From: Prevotella sp. HUN102
GTDB taxonomy: Bacteria > Bacteroidota > Bacteroidia > Bacteroidales > Bacteroidaceae
Length of the DNA: 64,000 nt
NCBI RefSeq assembly: GCF_000688375.1
Contig: NZ_JIAF01000004.1
Coordinates: 1,302,001-1,366,000, forward strand
Direction: 5' to 3'
The translations under genes and the position numbers were made by a program. Each line of letters starts with the position of its first letter. The stretch's first letter is position 1. The notes under the pieces were generated by a model, which worked only from the letters and a program-made list of their open reading frames with translations, was not told the origin of the DNA and did not search any database. Shown here in pieces: positions 9,285-18,372 of this stretch.

Positions 9285-9374
9285 AATTGCATTGGTAAAT
9301 TAATCAATTGCATTAGCAAGTTAAATAAATTGCATAGGCAAATTAATTAATCAAATTGCATTCAGCAGATTAAT
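9285..9374 (+). repeat. AATTGCAT direct repeats between tonB and the pstS-like gene
   Basis: Four imperfect copies starting AATTGCAT at 9285, 9306, 9328 and 9354 (spacings 21, 22 and 26), each followed by an A/G-rich then TTAA-containing part. They fill the whole gap between the tonB stop and the next ATG. Confidence 0.7.
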
Positions 9375-10337
9375 ATGAAAAGATCCATGTTCTACATTGC
9401 AGTAGGATTGATACTATCACTTACCTTTTTCTCTTCTTGTGGAGAGAAAAAGCGTAAGGATGGTAGAACAGATACACCGACGTCAGGGACGATTAAATTC
9501 GCCTCTGACGAAAGTTTTAGTCCTTTTATCGAGGAAGAGTTGAAGAATTATCAATACAAATATCCTCAAACTCATCTGATACCTGTATATACAGACGATA
9601 ATACTGGTATGCAGATGCTTTTAGATTTGAAAGTAAACTTATTTTTCACATCGCATATTCTTGAAGAAGGCGAGGATGCTATCCTGAGAGGAAAGGGTCC
9701 TATCCCATCAGTATTCCCGATTGGATATGATGGTATAGCATTCATTGTAAACAATGGCAATCCTGATTCTTTAATAACAGTTGATAACGTTAAGCGTGTA
9801 TTGACTGGTCAGATCAAAAAGTGGAATGAATTAAATTCAAAATCCAGTATAGGCGATATCGAAGTTGTATTCGATAATAAGGCTTCGGCAACTTTGCGTT
9901 TTGTTGTGGACTCTATACTGGGAGGTAAAGATATAAAAAGCGATAACGTCGTAGCGGCAAAGAATAGTAAGGCCGTTATAGATTATGTGCACAAAACACC
10001 AAATGCCATTGGAGTAATTGGTTCAAATTGGCTGAATGATAAGCGGGATACTACAAACATTACGTTTAATAAGGATGTCCGTGTGATGTATGTATCTAAA
10101 GCTGACAGAGCTGTGCTGTCTGATAGTTGGCAGCCATACCAATATTATCTTTTAAATGGCAATTATCCATTCGTAAGAACGATATATGCAATAGTAGCCG
10201 ACCCACATAAGGCTTTGCCTTGGGCGTTTGCAAACTACATATCGAATCCAATTGGGCAGAAAATTATGCTGAAGACGGGATTATTGCCTTACAGAGGGGA
10301 TATTACGTTGCGTCAAGTGGAAGTAAAGTCTGAATAA
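9375..10337 (+). CDS. PstS-like substrate-binding lipoprotein
   Basis: A 320-residue periplasmic binding protein of the phosphate-binding PstS type. It has a lipoprotein signal with lipobox LTFFSSC (Cys 22 lipidated), then the motif GTIKFASDESFSPFIEE typical of the N-terminal lobe, and a second lobe containing SATLRFVVDS and a PNAIGVIGSNW block. No pstC/A/B permease genes are next to it. Its place in the TonB operon suggests a role in that system rather than in ordinary phosphate import (inference). The true ligand is unknown. Confidence 0.8.
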   Translation: MKRSMFYIAVGLILSLTFFSSCGEKKRKDGRTDTPTSGTIKFASDESFSPFIEEELKNYQYKYPQTHLIPVYTDDNTGMQMLLDLKVNLFFTSHILEEGEDAILRGKGPIPSVFPIGYDGIAFIVNNGNPDSLITVDNVKRVLTGQIKKWNELNSKSSIGDIEVVFDNKASATLRFVVDSILGGKDIKSDNVVAAKNSKAVIDYVHKTPNAIGVIGSNWLNDKRDTTNITFNKDVRVMYVSKADRAVLSDSWQPYQYYLLNGNYPFVRTIYAIVADPHKALPWAFANYISNPIGQKIMLKTGLLPYRGDITLRQVEVKSE

Positions 10338-10419
10338 AAATTAAAATATTAAACTTCTATGGAGAAATAACATCAGAGGATTAAATGCCACAAGAAGTTT
10401 AACTAAATAAAAAGAAATT

Positions 10420-11844
10420 ATGAAAACTAAAAGATATCTATTGGCAGGTGCTTTGATACTAAGTTTATCAACATCTGCATTTGCACAAGACAATGGTTAT
10501 GAAGCTGCGCTTAATCCTATTATAAGTGCATTGAAGGCTTCTCCAAACGATCCAAAGGCAGGTAAGGATGCTATCAAAGCCTATATGAAAGCCTTTAAGA
10601 AAGATGAAAAGGCTCTCGTAGCATTGGGTAATGTTTATTTGTCGCAGCGTAATTATCAAGGGGCAAAGGATGTTGCAAACCTCGTAGTAACAAATAAGAA
10701 GATGAACGGTAGCCTTGGTTACTTGCTCCTTGGAGATATTGCTGCTCTTGAGGACAGCATTGGTAACGCAGGTGCGGCAGCACAGCAGTATCAGACAGCT
10801 ATCAGTTTGGATCCACATAATGTAGAGGCATACGAGCGTTATGCCAGAGTATATCGCCACGTAAATTCTGATGTAGCTGTTCAGAAACTTGAAGAACTTC
10901 GTCAGATTGAGCCAAACTATCCAGTTGAAGCTACTGCTGCTGAAATTATGTTCAACGACAGAAAGTATACAGAGGCTTTGGAATGGTACAACAAGGCTAA
11001 TACTTCATACCTGACAGAAGACCATTTCTACAGATATGGCTACACAGCTGTGTTGTGTGGAAAGTACGATAAGGCTATCGAAGTAGCTAATACTGGTTTG
11101 CAGAAATTCCCCGGAAGTGAATATGTTTCACGCGTTGGTATGATGGGTGCAACTGAAAAGGGCGATTATGCTAAGGCACTCAGCTTTGCAAGCACTATGT
11201 TTGCAGGTTCTGGACAGAAGGTTGCTAACGACTATGCTGTTTATGGTAAGGCTCTTTGTGGCAACAAGCAGTATGATGAGGCATTGACAAACCTCAATAA
11301 GGCTTTGGAAATGGATAAGGACAACATTGAACCATTGAAGGCTATTGCTGATGTTTATGCTGCTCAAGGTAATGAAGATAAGTCTTTGGAAGTTCAGATG
11401 GAATACCTTTCTAAGAGCAAACGAGCTAATTCTAACGACTGGTTGAAACTCGCCCAGACTTATGTGGATAAGGCTAATAAGGCTGCTGAAGCTAAGAATA
11501 TCGAAGAAAGAAATGCTGCTTTGGATAAAGCTATCGGTGTTTACGAAAGTATGCTTCCTAAGTTCCCATCAATTTCAGATTACATCTGGTTGAATCAGTC
11601 TGAAGCTGCCCGTTTGAAGAATGACGCTGATCAGGTTGCAGCTATCTATAAGAAGGTTGCAGCTTTTGAAGAAGCTAAGCCTTCATTAAATGCAGAAGCA
11701 AAGACTTATTTGGAAATGGTTTACTACGGACTTGGTTACTATTATTCAAAGAAGGGTGATAAGGCAACAGGAGATAGCTACTTTAAGAAAGTTTTGGAAA
11801 TCAATCCAAATCATCCGAATGCAAAGGAAGCTCTTGGTATGTAA
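10420..11844 (+). CDS. exported tetratricopeptide-repeat protein
   Basis: A 474-residue protein with a cleavable signal peptide (cut after AFAQ near residue 23) followed by TPR-like helical repeats over the whole length, for example near 115-150 (AAQQYQTAISLDPHNVEAYERYA), 285-320 and the last 40 residues ending in FKKVLEINPNHPNAKEALG. It should be a periplasmic scaffold. It is the last gene of the exbB operon and is followed by a terminator; partners are not visible. Confidence 0.85.
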   Translation: MKTKRYLLAGALILSLSTSAFAQDNGYEAALNPIISALKASPNDPKAGKDAIKAYMKAFKKDEKALVALGNVYLSQRNYQGAKDVANLVVTNKKMNGSLGYLLLGDIAALEDSIGNAGAAAQQYQTAISLDPHNVEAYERYARVYRHVNSDVAVQKLEELRQIEPNYPVEATAAEIMFNDRKYTEALEWYNKANTSYLTEDHFYRYGYTAVLCGKYDKAIEVANTGLQKFPGSEYVSRVGMMGATEKGDYAKALSFASTMFAGSGQKVANDYAVYGKALCGNKQYDEALTNLNKALEMDKDNIEPLKAIADVYAAQGNEDKSLEVQMEYLSKSKRANSNDWLKLAQTYVDKANKAAEAKNIEERNAALDKAIGVYESMLPKFPSISDYIWLNQSEAARLKNDADQVAAIYKKVAAFEEAKPSLNAEAKTYLEMVYYGLGYYYSKKGDKATGDSYFKKVLEINPNHPNAKEALGM

Positions 11845-11867
11845 TTGATGCAATAGCGATATAAAGG

Positions 11868-11900
11868 AAAAAGCGATAACAGCAATGTTATCGCTTTTTT
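11868..11900 (+). terminator. terminator of the exbB-tonB operon
   Basis: AAAAAGCGATAAC (11868-11880) pairs perfectly with GTTATCGCTTTTT (11887-11899), loop AGCAAT, T run included. The 180 bases after it up to folK hold nothing I recognise. Confidence 0.9.
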
Positions 11901-12083
11901 ATGCTCAATGATTTATTTTGGAATGTTTGTTTAATATTGAGTAGGTAATGTAATATAAGGTGAAAAGGTAGATGGAATGATAGATAAAGGTCGTATGAAG
12001 AGGGAACAAGGAGGCAATAACTATTTGGAATATAGTTTTAGTGGGATGATAATTTGTGAATATAAGGTTTTTTGAAGTGCTTC

Positions 12084-12503
12084 TTATGCTTTTAACAGAA
12101 TCTCTTTTAATGGCACCATTACAAATTCGCGCTGTTCCATTAAAGGATGAGGAACGGTAAGATGAGGTTCATTTATCCGAAGATTGTCGATGAGAAGAAT
12201 ATCGATGTCTATGATTCGATCCTGATACTGACCGTCTATTGTTTTATGATTGCGTCCCATTTCTCGTTCTATGCGTTGTGTTGCAGCCAGAAGTTGGAGA
12301 GGTTCTAAGTCTGTTGTGATGCAAATACAGGCATTCAGGAACGTGTTGGGACTATCAAAGCCCCAAGGTTCAGTTTCATAAAATGAAGATTGACGCAATA
12401 CTGCGCCAATACTTTCATTTATCTTTGCGATGGTCTCTGTCAAAATAGCACGGCGATTGCCGAGGTTTGAGCCGAGACCAAGGTAAGCGGTTCGCATTGC
12501 CAT
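12084..12503 (-). CDS. folK: 2-amino-4-hydroxy-6-hydroxymethyldihydropteridine diphosphokinase
   Basis: A 139-residue HPPK, which transfers pyrophosphate from ATP to the pterin in folate synthesis. Seen motifs: GLGSNLGNR near the start, FYETEPWGF in the middle, and the metal-binding RIIDIDILL block. Slightly short for the family but complete at both ends. It is the last gene of the ftsX-folK operon, starting four bases after queA ends. Confidence 0.95.
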   Translation of the reverse strand: MAMRTAYLGLGSNLGNRRAILTETIAKINESIGAVLRQSSFYETEPWGFDSPNTFLNACICITTDLEPLQLLAATQRIEREMGRNHKTIDGQYQDRIIDIDILLIDNLRINEPHLTVPHPLMEQREFVMVPLKEILLKA

Positions 12504-12507
12504 TTTA

Positions 12508-13692
12508 TTAATCGTTGAGAATCAGCATTGCATCGCCGAAGCAACCAAACATATAACCTGCTTTTACAGCCTTGTCGTAGGCTTCCATCACGAGGTCGTA
12601 TCCACCGAATGCTGCCGTTTCCATCAGTAGCGTTGAATATGGATGGTAGAAGTTTACCAGCATAGAGTCTGCCAATCCGAAAACGTATGGAGGGAAGATA
12701 AACTTGTTTGTCCATCCTTCGTACTCTTTCAGTAATCCATCGGTTCCTACGGCCGTCTCCGTTGCCTTGACAACACTCGCACCAACGGCACAAACGTGAT
12801 GTCCTGCAAGTTTCGTTTCGTTCACAATCTTGCAGGCTTCAGCCGTGATGTGCATTTCTTCCGAGTCCATCTTGTGCTTTGTTAGGTCTTCCACTTCAAT
12901 CTCGTGGAAGTTGCCCAAACCACAATGGAGCGTAACGAATGCCTTCTTGATGCCTTTAATCTCCATCATCTTCATCATCTGTTCAGAGAAATGGATATTA
13001 GTTCCGGGAGCAGTAACAGCTCCTTCCTTATCGGCAAACACAGTCTGGAAGTTTTCCAAATCGTCAGCGTCGGCGTGTGCAAAGTCTTCTCCGGCTTCCT
13101 TCTCACGATTATCAATGATATAGCGTGGGAGAGGAGCCTCGCCCAAAGCGTAGAGTTCCTTCTTGAACTCATCGTGAGGACAGTCGTAGAGGAAACGAAG
13201 CGTGCGACCACGCGATGTTGTGTTGTCTATTACTTCTGCCACCATCGAGCCAGACTCATCGAAGAAGAGCTTATTACCGATACGAATCTTACGTGCAGGC
13301 TCTACCAACACATCCCAAAGGCGCATTTCCTGATTCAGCTCGCGAAGCAGAAACACCTCGATTTTCGCATCGGTCTTTTCTTTCGTGCCGTAAAGACGGG
13401 CAGGGAACACCTTTGTGTCGTTCAACACGAAAGTGTCGCCTTCATCAAAATAGTTGAAGACATCTTTGAAACGGATGTAGTCTTCCTCTTTCGGTTCACC
13501 CTTTACTTCCTTATTAAACATTTCGATAGTTCCAGACTTACGGTGCAATATCATCAGTCGGGCTTCATCTCTGCGTGTAATCTTGAAAGTCTGACTGGTT
13601 CCATCGGCACGATTCAATGTGCGTTCTGATGAATGAGGATACAAAGCCACCTGATCGGCAGGTAAATTGAATTTGAATTGTGAAAGCTTCAT
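12508..13692 (-). CDS. queA: tRNA preQ1(34) S-adenosylmethionine ribosyltransferase-isomerase
   Basis: A 394-residue QueA, which adds the ribosyl part of SAM to preQ1 in tRNA to form epoxyqueuosine. Seen: [13 protein letters not shown], the APLPRYI segment, the [15 protein letters not shown] block [29 protein letters not shown] and the C-terminal [14 protein letters not shown]. It exceeds the usual 340-350 residues mainly through an N-terminal insertion of about 35 residues (about 25-75). Three bases separate it from truB. Confidence 0.94.
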   Translation of the reverse strand: MKLSQFKFNLPADQVALYPHSSERTLNRADGTSQTFKITRRDEARLMILHRKSGTIEMFNKEVKGEPKEEDYIRFKDVFNYFDEGDTFVLNDTKVFPARLYGTKEKTDAKIEVFLLRELNQEMRLWDVLVEPARKIRIGNKLFFDESGSMVAEVIDNTTSRGRTLRFLYDCPHDEFKKELYALGEAPLPRYIIDNREKEAGEDFAHADADDLENFQTVFADKEGAVTAPGTNIHFSEQMMKMMEIKGIKKAFVTLHCGLGNFHEIEVEDLTKHKMDSEEMHITAEACKIVNETKLAGHHVCAVGASVVKATETAVGTDGLLKEYEGWTNKFIFPPYVFGLADSMLVNFYHPYSTLLMETAAFGGYDLVMEAYDKAVKAGYMFGCFGDAMLILND

Positions 13693-13695
13693 CTA

Positions 13696-14403
13696 TTATT
13701 TATCTTCTTTTTCTATTGTCTGTTTGTTCAACCATTCTTCAAAATGGTCGTAATTTATGCAGTCTTCTACCCGGACGTCGCCCACTCTGGTTCTGCGCAA
13801 TGCGGTAAGATAGGCACCGCTGTGGAGAACACGTCCCACATCTCTTGCCAAGGCGCGGATATAAGTACCTTTTCCACAGACGATGCGAAGTGTAAGCTGC
13901 ATTTTTTCCACATCAAAGTCCATAATTTCAATCTCATCGATACGGATATTCTTTGCCTTCAGCACCACCTCTTCGCCCTGTCGTCTGTAATTGAAGGCAC
14001 GTTTTCCGTTTACCTTCACTGCGCTGTAAGTAGGGGGAATCTGTTCAATATCGCCGATGAACTGGTGCAGTACGGTGTCTACGAGTTGCGGCGTGATATG
14101 GCTCGTAGGAAACGTTTCGTTCACTTCGTGTTCCATGTCATAACTGGGCGTGGTTGCGCCCAACTGCATCGTGGCAACATACTCCTTTGTGTGTGCTTGC
14201 AGGGATTCTATTTCCTTAGTTTTCTTGCCAGTTGCGAGGATAAGGACGCCTGTTGCCAATGGATCGAGCGTACCTGCGTGTCCGATTTTCACTTTTCCTC
14301 CGTAGGCTTGCGAACATTGATAGCGCACGTGTGCCAAAGCCTTGAAGCTGGTAATACCACACGGCTTATCAATGGGAATGAGAACTCCTTCTTTGAAATT
14401 CAT
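13696..14403 (-). CDS. truB: tRNA pseudouridine(55) synthase
   Basis: A 235-residue TruB that makes pseudouridine 55 in the tRNA T loop. The catalytic motif HAGTLDPLATGVL is present with its Asp, as are the PPTYSAVKVNGKRAF and GTYIRALARDVG segments. The open frame extends to 14430 only through a TTG; ATG at 14403 gives the normal family N terminus (MNFKEGVLIPIDKP) and is preferred. The gap to uppP is 19 bases. Confidence 0.94.
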   Translation of the reverse strand: MNFKEGVLIPIDKPCGITSFKALAHVRYQCSQAYGGKVKIGHAGTLDPLATGVLILATGKKTKEIESLQAHTKEYVATMQLGATTPSYDMEHEVNETFPTSHITPQLVDTVLHQFIGDIEQIPPTYSAVKVNGKRAFNYRRQGEEVVLKAKNIRIDEIEIMDFDVEKMQLTLRIVCGKGTYIRALARDVGRVLHSGAYLTALRRTRVGDVRVEDCINYDHFEEWLNKQTIEKEDK

Positions 14404-14422
14404 ATCTCTGTTCAATCGGGAT

Positions 14423-15238
14423 TTAATCAACCATATTCAGCGATACGCCTGACAGAAGCATAATGAGAATAACGGTACCCACTATGATTCGATACCAGCC
14501 GAATGCCTTGAAACCATACTTTGCCAGAAAGCTGACGAACCACTTCATTGCTAACAATGCTACGATAAACGATACCACGCAGCCGACAGCCAAGAGGAAA
14601 AGATTCTCGCTCGTAGCCCAAGCACTGTCGCCTTTCAGCACGTCTATCATATCGAGCAGCGTAGCCCCCGCCATAGTTGGCACGGCAAGAAAGAAAGAAA
14701 ATTCCGCGGCCTTCTTTCTTGTCAGCCCGTTTGCCATACCACCGACGATGGTAGACATAGAACGGCTCATACCCGGTATGACAGCAAGGCACTGAAATAG
14801 GCCGATGTTGAATGCACGCTTGTTCGTTACCTCGTTTTCTTCCACTCCCTTATTGAAAATCCTGTCGCAAAAGAGCATAAAGATACCACCGAGGATGAGC
14901 GTTATAGCCACGACCTCAACGGAATCGAGCAGCCAGTCGAGGAAACCACTCTTCTTTGCAGCCAATCCCACCACAACAGCGGGAATCACTCCGATGATTA
15001 ATTTGCCGTAAAGTTTCCACATTTCTTGGTCAAAGCTGAAGAATTTTTTCCAATACAGGCAAACAACGGAGAGGATAGCACCGAACTGAATAATGAAAGT
15101 AAAGGAATGAACGAACTCGTTTCCCGGTTCAACGCCCAACAGATGCTGCGTAATAATCATATGCCCCGTCGATGAAACCGGCAAGAACTCTGTCAGTCCT
15201 TCAACGATTGCAATGATGATAGTCTGTATTAAATCCAT
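14423..15238 (-). CDS. uppP: undecaprenyl-diphosphatase
   Basis: A 271-residue polytopic membrane enzyme of the BacA/UppP family, which recycles the undecaprenyl carrier for peptidoglycan and other envelope polymers. The two signature loops are visible: EGLTEFLPVSSTGH near the N terminus and PGMSRSMSTIVGG in the middle. Its ATG overlaps the stop of DUF3098 by one base (TAATG), so translation is probably coupled. Confidence 0.96.
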   Translation of the reverse strand: MDLIQTIIIAIVEGLTEFLPVSSTGHMIITQHLLGVEPGNEFVHSFTFIIQFGAILSVVCLYWKKFFSFDQEMWKLYGKLIIGVIPAVVVGLAAKKSGFLDWLLDSVEVVAITLILGGIFMLFCDRIFNKGVEENEVTNKRAFNIGLFQCLAVIPGMSRSMSTIVGGMANGLTRKKAAEFSFFLAVPTMAGATLLDMIDVLKGDSAWATSENLFLLAVGCVVSFIVALLAMKWFVSFLAKYGFKAFGWYRIIVGTVILIMLLSGVSLNMVD

Positions 15239-15522
15239 TATCCTTTCTTGATTTCAGTTTCGTCAGTTATCTCGCTTTTTGTTTCCACACCGTTTTCTTC
15301 ATCTTTGGGCTTATACATAATTGCGCCAATGATGGAAATGAAACCGATGAAAGTAACTGCCGGAGCTACTTTGATGCGCATTGCGCTGAAAATTTCAGGA
15401 TTAAACTCTGAATTTGTAGAACCACTTCCACTCATCAGTATAAAGCCCAAAATGATGATTGCCAAGCCAACAGCCAACAAGATGTAGTTGGTTTTGCCGA
15501 ATGCTAAATTCCTTTTGTCCAT
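15238..15522 (-). CDS. DUF3098 small membrane protein
   Basis: A 94-residue protein with two hydrophobic helices (about 12-32 and 52-72) and a Lys/Glu-rich cytoplasmic tail. The N-terminal FGKTNYILLAVGL pattern and its position between ftsX and uppP fit the Bacteroidetes family DUF3098. Function unknown; the neighbourhood suggests a link to cell division or envelope synthesis (inference). Confidence 0.85.
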   Translation of the reverse strand: MDKRNLAFGKTNYILLAVGLAIIILGFILMSGSGSTNSEFNPEIFSAMRIKVAPAVTFIGFISIIGAIMYKPKDEENGVETKSEITDETEIKKG

Positions 15523-15597
15523 AAGTTTATGAATTATCCTGACCTCTGCAAGCTGACTATCTGCGGCATCGGTCAGGAAACTGAATATCTTTTATTA

Positions 15598-16476
15598 TTA
15601 AATCTTATACAAGTCGCCAGCCTTCATCTTCAAGAACTTGTTCACGGAGAGCCAAGAGCAGATGAAAGTAATGAGAATACCGAAAGCCAACATCACACCG
15701 GCAGTAATGAACAACACATCGTAGTCGAGTATCACGGTAATTTCCGGATCGTATTTATAGAGGAACGACATACCAATGCCCAATACAATGATAGCAATCA
15801 TCGCCGAAATGAATCCCAACATTACTGCCCGGCGCAGGAAAGGCATACGGATAAAGTTCCAGGACGCACCCACCAGCTTCATTGTATGGATAGTGAATCT
15901 CCTTGCATATACGCTCAGTCGGATGGTATTGTTGATCAATGAGAACGAAACGATGGTCAGCAATGCTGCAATTACGAGCAACACCAACCCGATTTTGCCC
16001 AATGTGCGGTTCACACTCTCCACAAGGTCCTGACGGTAAGTAACATCGCTCACGCCTTTGAACGATTTCAATTGCTTGGCAATCCCTTTTATGGAATCGT
16101 TGTTGGCATAGTTAGCCTGCAATTGCAGCTCTATTTCTGCCGTGAATGGGTTTTCTCCGGCAAATTCAGCGGGATTCGCCCCCAATTCCTTTGTGCCTTC
16201 CTTCAGGGCTTCTTCCTTGCTGATGAATTTCAGGCTGTTGATGTATTCCAACTGATCGACACGTTCGCACAGGGCAGAACATTCCTCATTGCTCATATCA
16301 GGCTGAAGAATCATCGTGATAGTGAGATTCTCCTTCACGTAAGAGCTTAAATTACGGCTGGTAAATACTGTCAGCACCACCATACCAATGAGAATAAGCA
16401 CCATAGCCGTGCTTATACATAGGGTAACAACCTGCAAACTGCGATGTTTACGGGCTTTATTTCGTCTTTTTGTCAT
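15598..16476 (-). CDS. ftsX: FtsX-like cell division permease
   Basis: A 292-residue protein with one N-terminal membrane helix (about 20-45), an extracytoplasmic domain (about 50-150) and three C-terminal helices (about 165-285) including the FtsX/MacB-type core with KLVGASWNFIRMPFLRR. FtsX works with FtsE to control peptidoglycan hydrolases during division. ATG 16476 (MTKRRNKARKHR) is chosen over an upstream frame opening at 16539 because the promoter lies at 16540-16510. No ftsE is adjacent. Confidence 0.88.
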   Translation of the reverse strand: MTKRRNKARKHRSLQVVTLCISTAMVLILIGMVVLTVFTSRNLSSYVKENLTITMILQPDMSNEECSALCERVDQLEYINSLKFISKEEALKEGTKELGANPAEFAGENPFTAEIELQLQANYANNDSIKGIAKQLKSFKGVSDVTYRQDLVESVNRTLGKIGLVLLVIAALLTIVSFSLINNTIRLSVYARRFTIHTMKLVGASWNFIRMPFLRRAVMLGFISAMIAIIVLGIGMSFLYKYDPEITVILDYDVLFITAGVMLAFGILITFICSWLSVNKFLKMKAGDLYKI

Positions 16477-16509
16477 TTCTCTAATAGGTATAATACACCA
16501 AATTCCTTG

Positions 16510-16540
16510 CAAAGGTAGTGTAAAATGGCTTAAATTCAAA
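16510..16540 (-). promoter_or_regulatory. promoter of the ftsX-uppP-truB-queA-folK operon
   Basis: On the minus strand TTTG (16540-16537), exactly 19 bases, then TACCTTTG (16517-16510): a perfect consensus match. It rules out the upstream ftsX start at 16539. Confidence 0.85.
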
Positions 16541-16710
16541 AGAAATTATAGTTTATTTGCAAACACTTGGAAAAATCCAACAGACACAGTTCCGTATATG
16601 ATTTAATTGTTTTACCTTTGCCCTTGAACAAGGTTTAAAAATCAATGCCCAACATACAACGGACATTCTGAAAAGGCATTCGTAAAAACGATGCCTGAAA
16701 CAACAACACT

Positions 16711-17493
16711 ATGAGCACCATTATATATCCATCACCAATTTTCGGCCCGGTAAAAAGTCGCAGACTGGGCATTTCTCTCGGTATCAACCTCCTTCCCGGC
16801 GACGGAAAAGTATGCACATTCGACTGCATCTACTGCGAATGTGGTTTCAATAAAGACTACCGAACAAAATCCCCGTTCCCGACTCAGGCAGAAGTGGCAC
16901 GCAAACTGGAAGAAAAGCTGAAAGAAATGCAGGCGACAAACGAGCTTCCCGATGTACTCACGTTTGCCGGAAATGGCGAACCTACGGAAAATCCACACTT
17001 TGCTGAAATCATCGACGACACGATTCGTCTGCGCAACCGGTATTGTCCGAATGCCAAAGTTTCCGTACTGAGCAATTCCACTTTCATTCATCGTCCAAAG
17101 GTTTTCGAGGCATTGCTGAAAGTTGATAACAATATTCTGAAACTCGACACCATTAGTGACGACTATATTAATAAGGTGGACCGACCTGTTATTCCTTCTT
17201 ATAAGGTTGAAAAAATTATTGAAGGAATGAAAAAGTTCAATGGAAAGCTCATCATTCAAACGCTCTTTATGAAAGGAACATCTCAGAGCGGTATCGATGT
17301 GAACAATGTGAAGGAAGAGTTTATCGTTCCTTGGCTCAAGGTCGTAAAGGAAATTGCGCCAAGAGAAGTAATGATATACACTATTGCGCGCGAAACTCCA
17401 GATCCGAATCTCGAGAAAGCCACGAAAGAAGAACTGGATTCCATTCGCGACAGAGTGATAGAGATGGGCATTCCCTGCTCGGCTTCATATTGA
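16711..17493 (+). CDS. radical SAM protein
   Basis: A 260-residue radical SAM enzyme with C35, C39 and C42 (VCTFDCIYC), the CX3CX2C motif that holds the 4Fe-4S cluster. NGEPTENPHF supplies the SAM-binding GGE-like motif (as GNGEPT), and later strands read VSVLSNST and LKLDTISD. It fits the COG0731-like group of stand-alone radical SAM proteins; the substrate is unknown. A possible -7 box, TACCTTTG, lies at 16613-16620. The gene is monocistronic and divergent from ftsX. Confidence 0.85.
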   Translation: MSTIIYPSPIFGPVKSRRLGISLGINLLPGDGKVCTFDCIYCECGFNKDYRTKSPFPTQAEVARKLEEKLKEMQATNELPDVLTFAGNGEPTENPHFAEIIDDTIRLRNRYCPNAKVSVLSNSTFIHRPKVFEALLKVDNNILKLDTISDDYINKVDRPVIPSYKVEKIIEGMKKFNGKLIIQTLFMKGTSQSGIDVNNVKEEFIVPWLKVVKEIAPREVMIYTIARETPDPNLEKATKEELDSIRDRVIEMGIPCSASY

Positions 17494-17555
17494 TAAGATG
17501 AACTCGATTAAGGGCTTCTTGTAAAATATTTTCAGTCCAAATTGGTGTTAAGAAA

Positions 17556-17692
17556 TCTTTATCGCACGATTGCCTTGCAATCTTCGCACAAATGTAGTCT
17601 AAACGTGCGAAGAATGCAAGGCATTTTTGCGAAGATTGAGAGTCAGATAAACGGAAGATGCAAACGTTTGTAAATCAATGTTTTGTAAGTCT
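17556..17692 (-). repeat. 22-base-period CTTCGCA element, copy 3
   Basis: Units at 17556, 17578, 17600 and 17622 (22 bases each), cores in both orientations, followed by a degenerate reversed head ending near GTAAGTCTTA. It lies between the radical SAM gene and the small RNA promoter; the remaining 240 bases up to 17934 hold nothing I recognise. Confidence 0.8.
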
Positions 17693-17933
17693 TAATCTGT
17701 TTGCGCCTTAAAAAATCTGTGTAAATATTTTTCGTATATCTTCTTACCGATTGAATTATGCCTATCTGCTTAACCGTTGTCGGGCAGTTTGTTCAGTTTC
17801 TTTCCTTTCCCGGCATTTGGTTTCTCGTACCGTTAAGAAATACATAATGGACGGTGGAAATTGTTAATGGAGCTTTATGTGCTTGATATAAGTCAATAAA
17901 AACCACAAAAATAGCACAAAATACAGATAAATA

Positions 17934-17965
17934 TTTGGTTGTGTGCGAAAACAGTAGTACCTTTG
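17934..17965 (+). promoter_or_regulatory. promoter of the small RNA at about 18 kb
   Basis: TTTG at 17934-17937, 20 bases, TACCTTTG at 17958-17965: full consensus. The nearest protein-coding gene starts 400 bases downstream and has its own promoter. Confidence 0.75.
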
Positions 17966-17971
17966 CAACAT

Positions 17972-18232
17972 CAAAAAGATAAAATAGATTGTTTAGGTTA
18001 GTAGTAATAGATTTAGGTTTTTAGTTAATTTTTTAAGGTAGAACAAAAGAGATTGTTCAGGAATTAGAAAATAGGTTAGTCAGGTAATAAAGATTATTTC
18101 AGAAAAGGATAACATTTGATGCAAGATTCAGGGGAACGCCGTGAGGCGGGAACCCAAATCAAGCTCAATCAGAATGATGATTTTACATTATTTAATAGAC
18201 AGATGCAGAGCTGCAAGGCTCTGCATTTTTCT
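17972..18232 (+). ncRNA. candidate free-standing structured small RNA
   Basis: A region of about 260 bases bounded by a consensus promoter (17934-17965) and an intrinsic terminator (18203-18230), with a second consensus promoter for the next gene after the terminator. The first 150 bases are A/T-rich. At 18125-18160 lies a strong hairpin: GAUU/AAUC, then GGG/CCC, a purine internal loop (GAA against GGAA), CGCC/GGCG, closed by a GUGA (GNRA) tetraloop. No convincing reading frame ends before the terminator. I do not recognise it as 6S, tmRNA, RNase P, SRP RNA or a known riboswitch. Ends are estimates. Confidence 0.6.
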
Positions 18233-18234
18233 TT
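18203..18234 (+). terminator. terminator of the small RNA
   Basis: ATGCAGAGC (18203-18211) pairs perfectly with GCTCTGCAT (18218-18226), loop TGCAAG, followed by TTTTTCTTTT. Confidence 0.9.
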
Positions 18235-18270
18235 TCATCAGCTTTTCGACAGAGTTTTTATACCGAATTA

Positions 18271-18301
18271 TTTGGAATGTTGCAATATTTCTCTATCTTT
18301 G
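18271..18301 (+). promoter_or_regulatory. promoter of the large secreted protein gene
   Basis: TTTG at 18271-18274, exactly 19 bases, TATCTTTG at 18294-18301. Being downstream of the terminator, it separates this gene from the small RNA transcript. Confidence 0.85.
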
Positions 18302-18372
18302 CATTTGTCAATGTCAGATTGAAACGTATCTGTCTGTATATTGTTCATTATTTTAATAAATCTTGATTAATT

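Noticed and set aside
14404..14430. Upstream TTG start for truB overlapping uppP
   Set aside because: ATG 14403 gives the normal TruB N terminus; the extension has no family similarity.
18119..18322. Open frame inside the small RNA region
   Set aside because: It reads straight through the intrinsic terminator at 18203-18230 and has a poor ribosome site, so it cannot be the product of that transcript.
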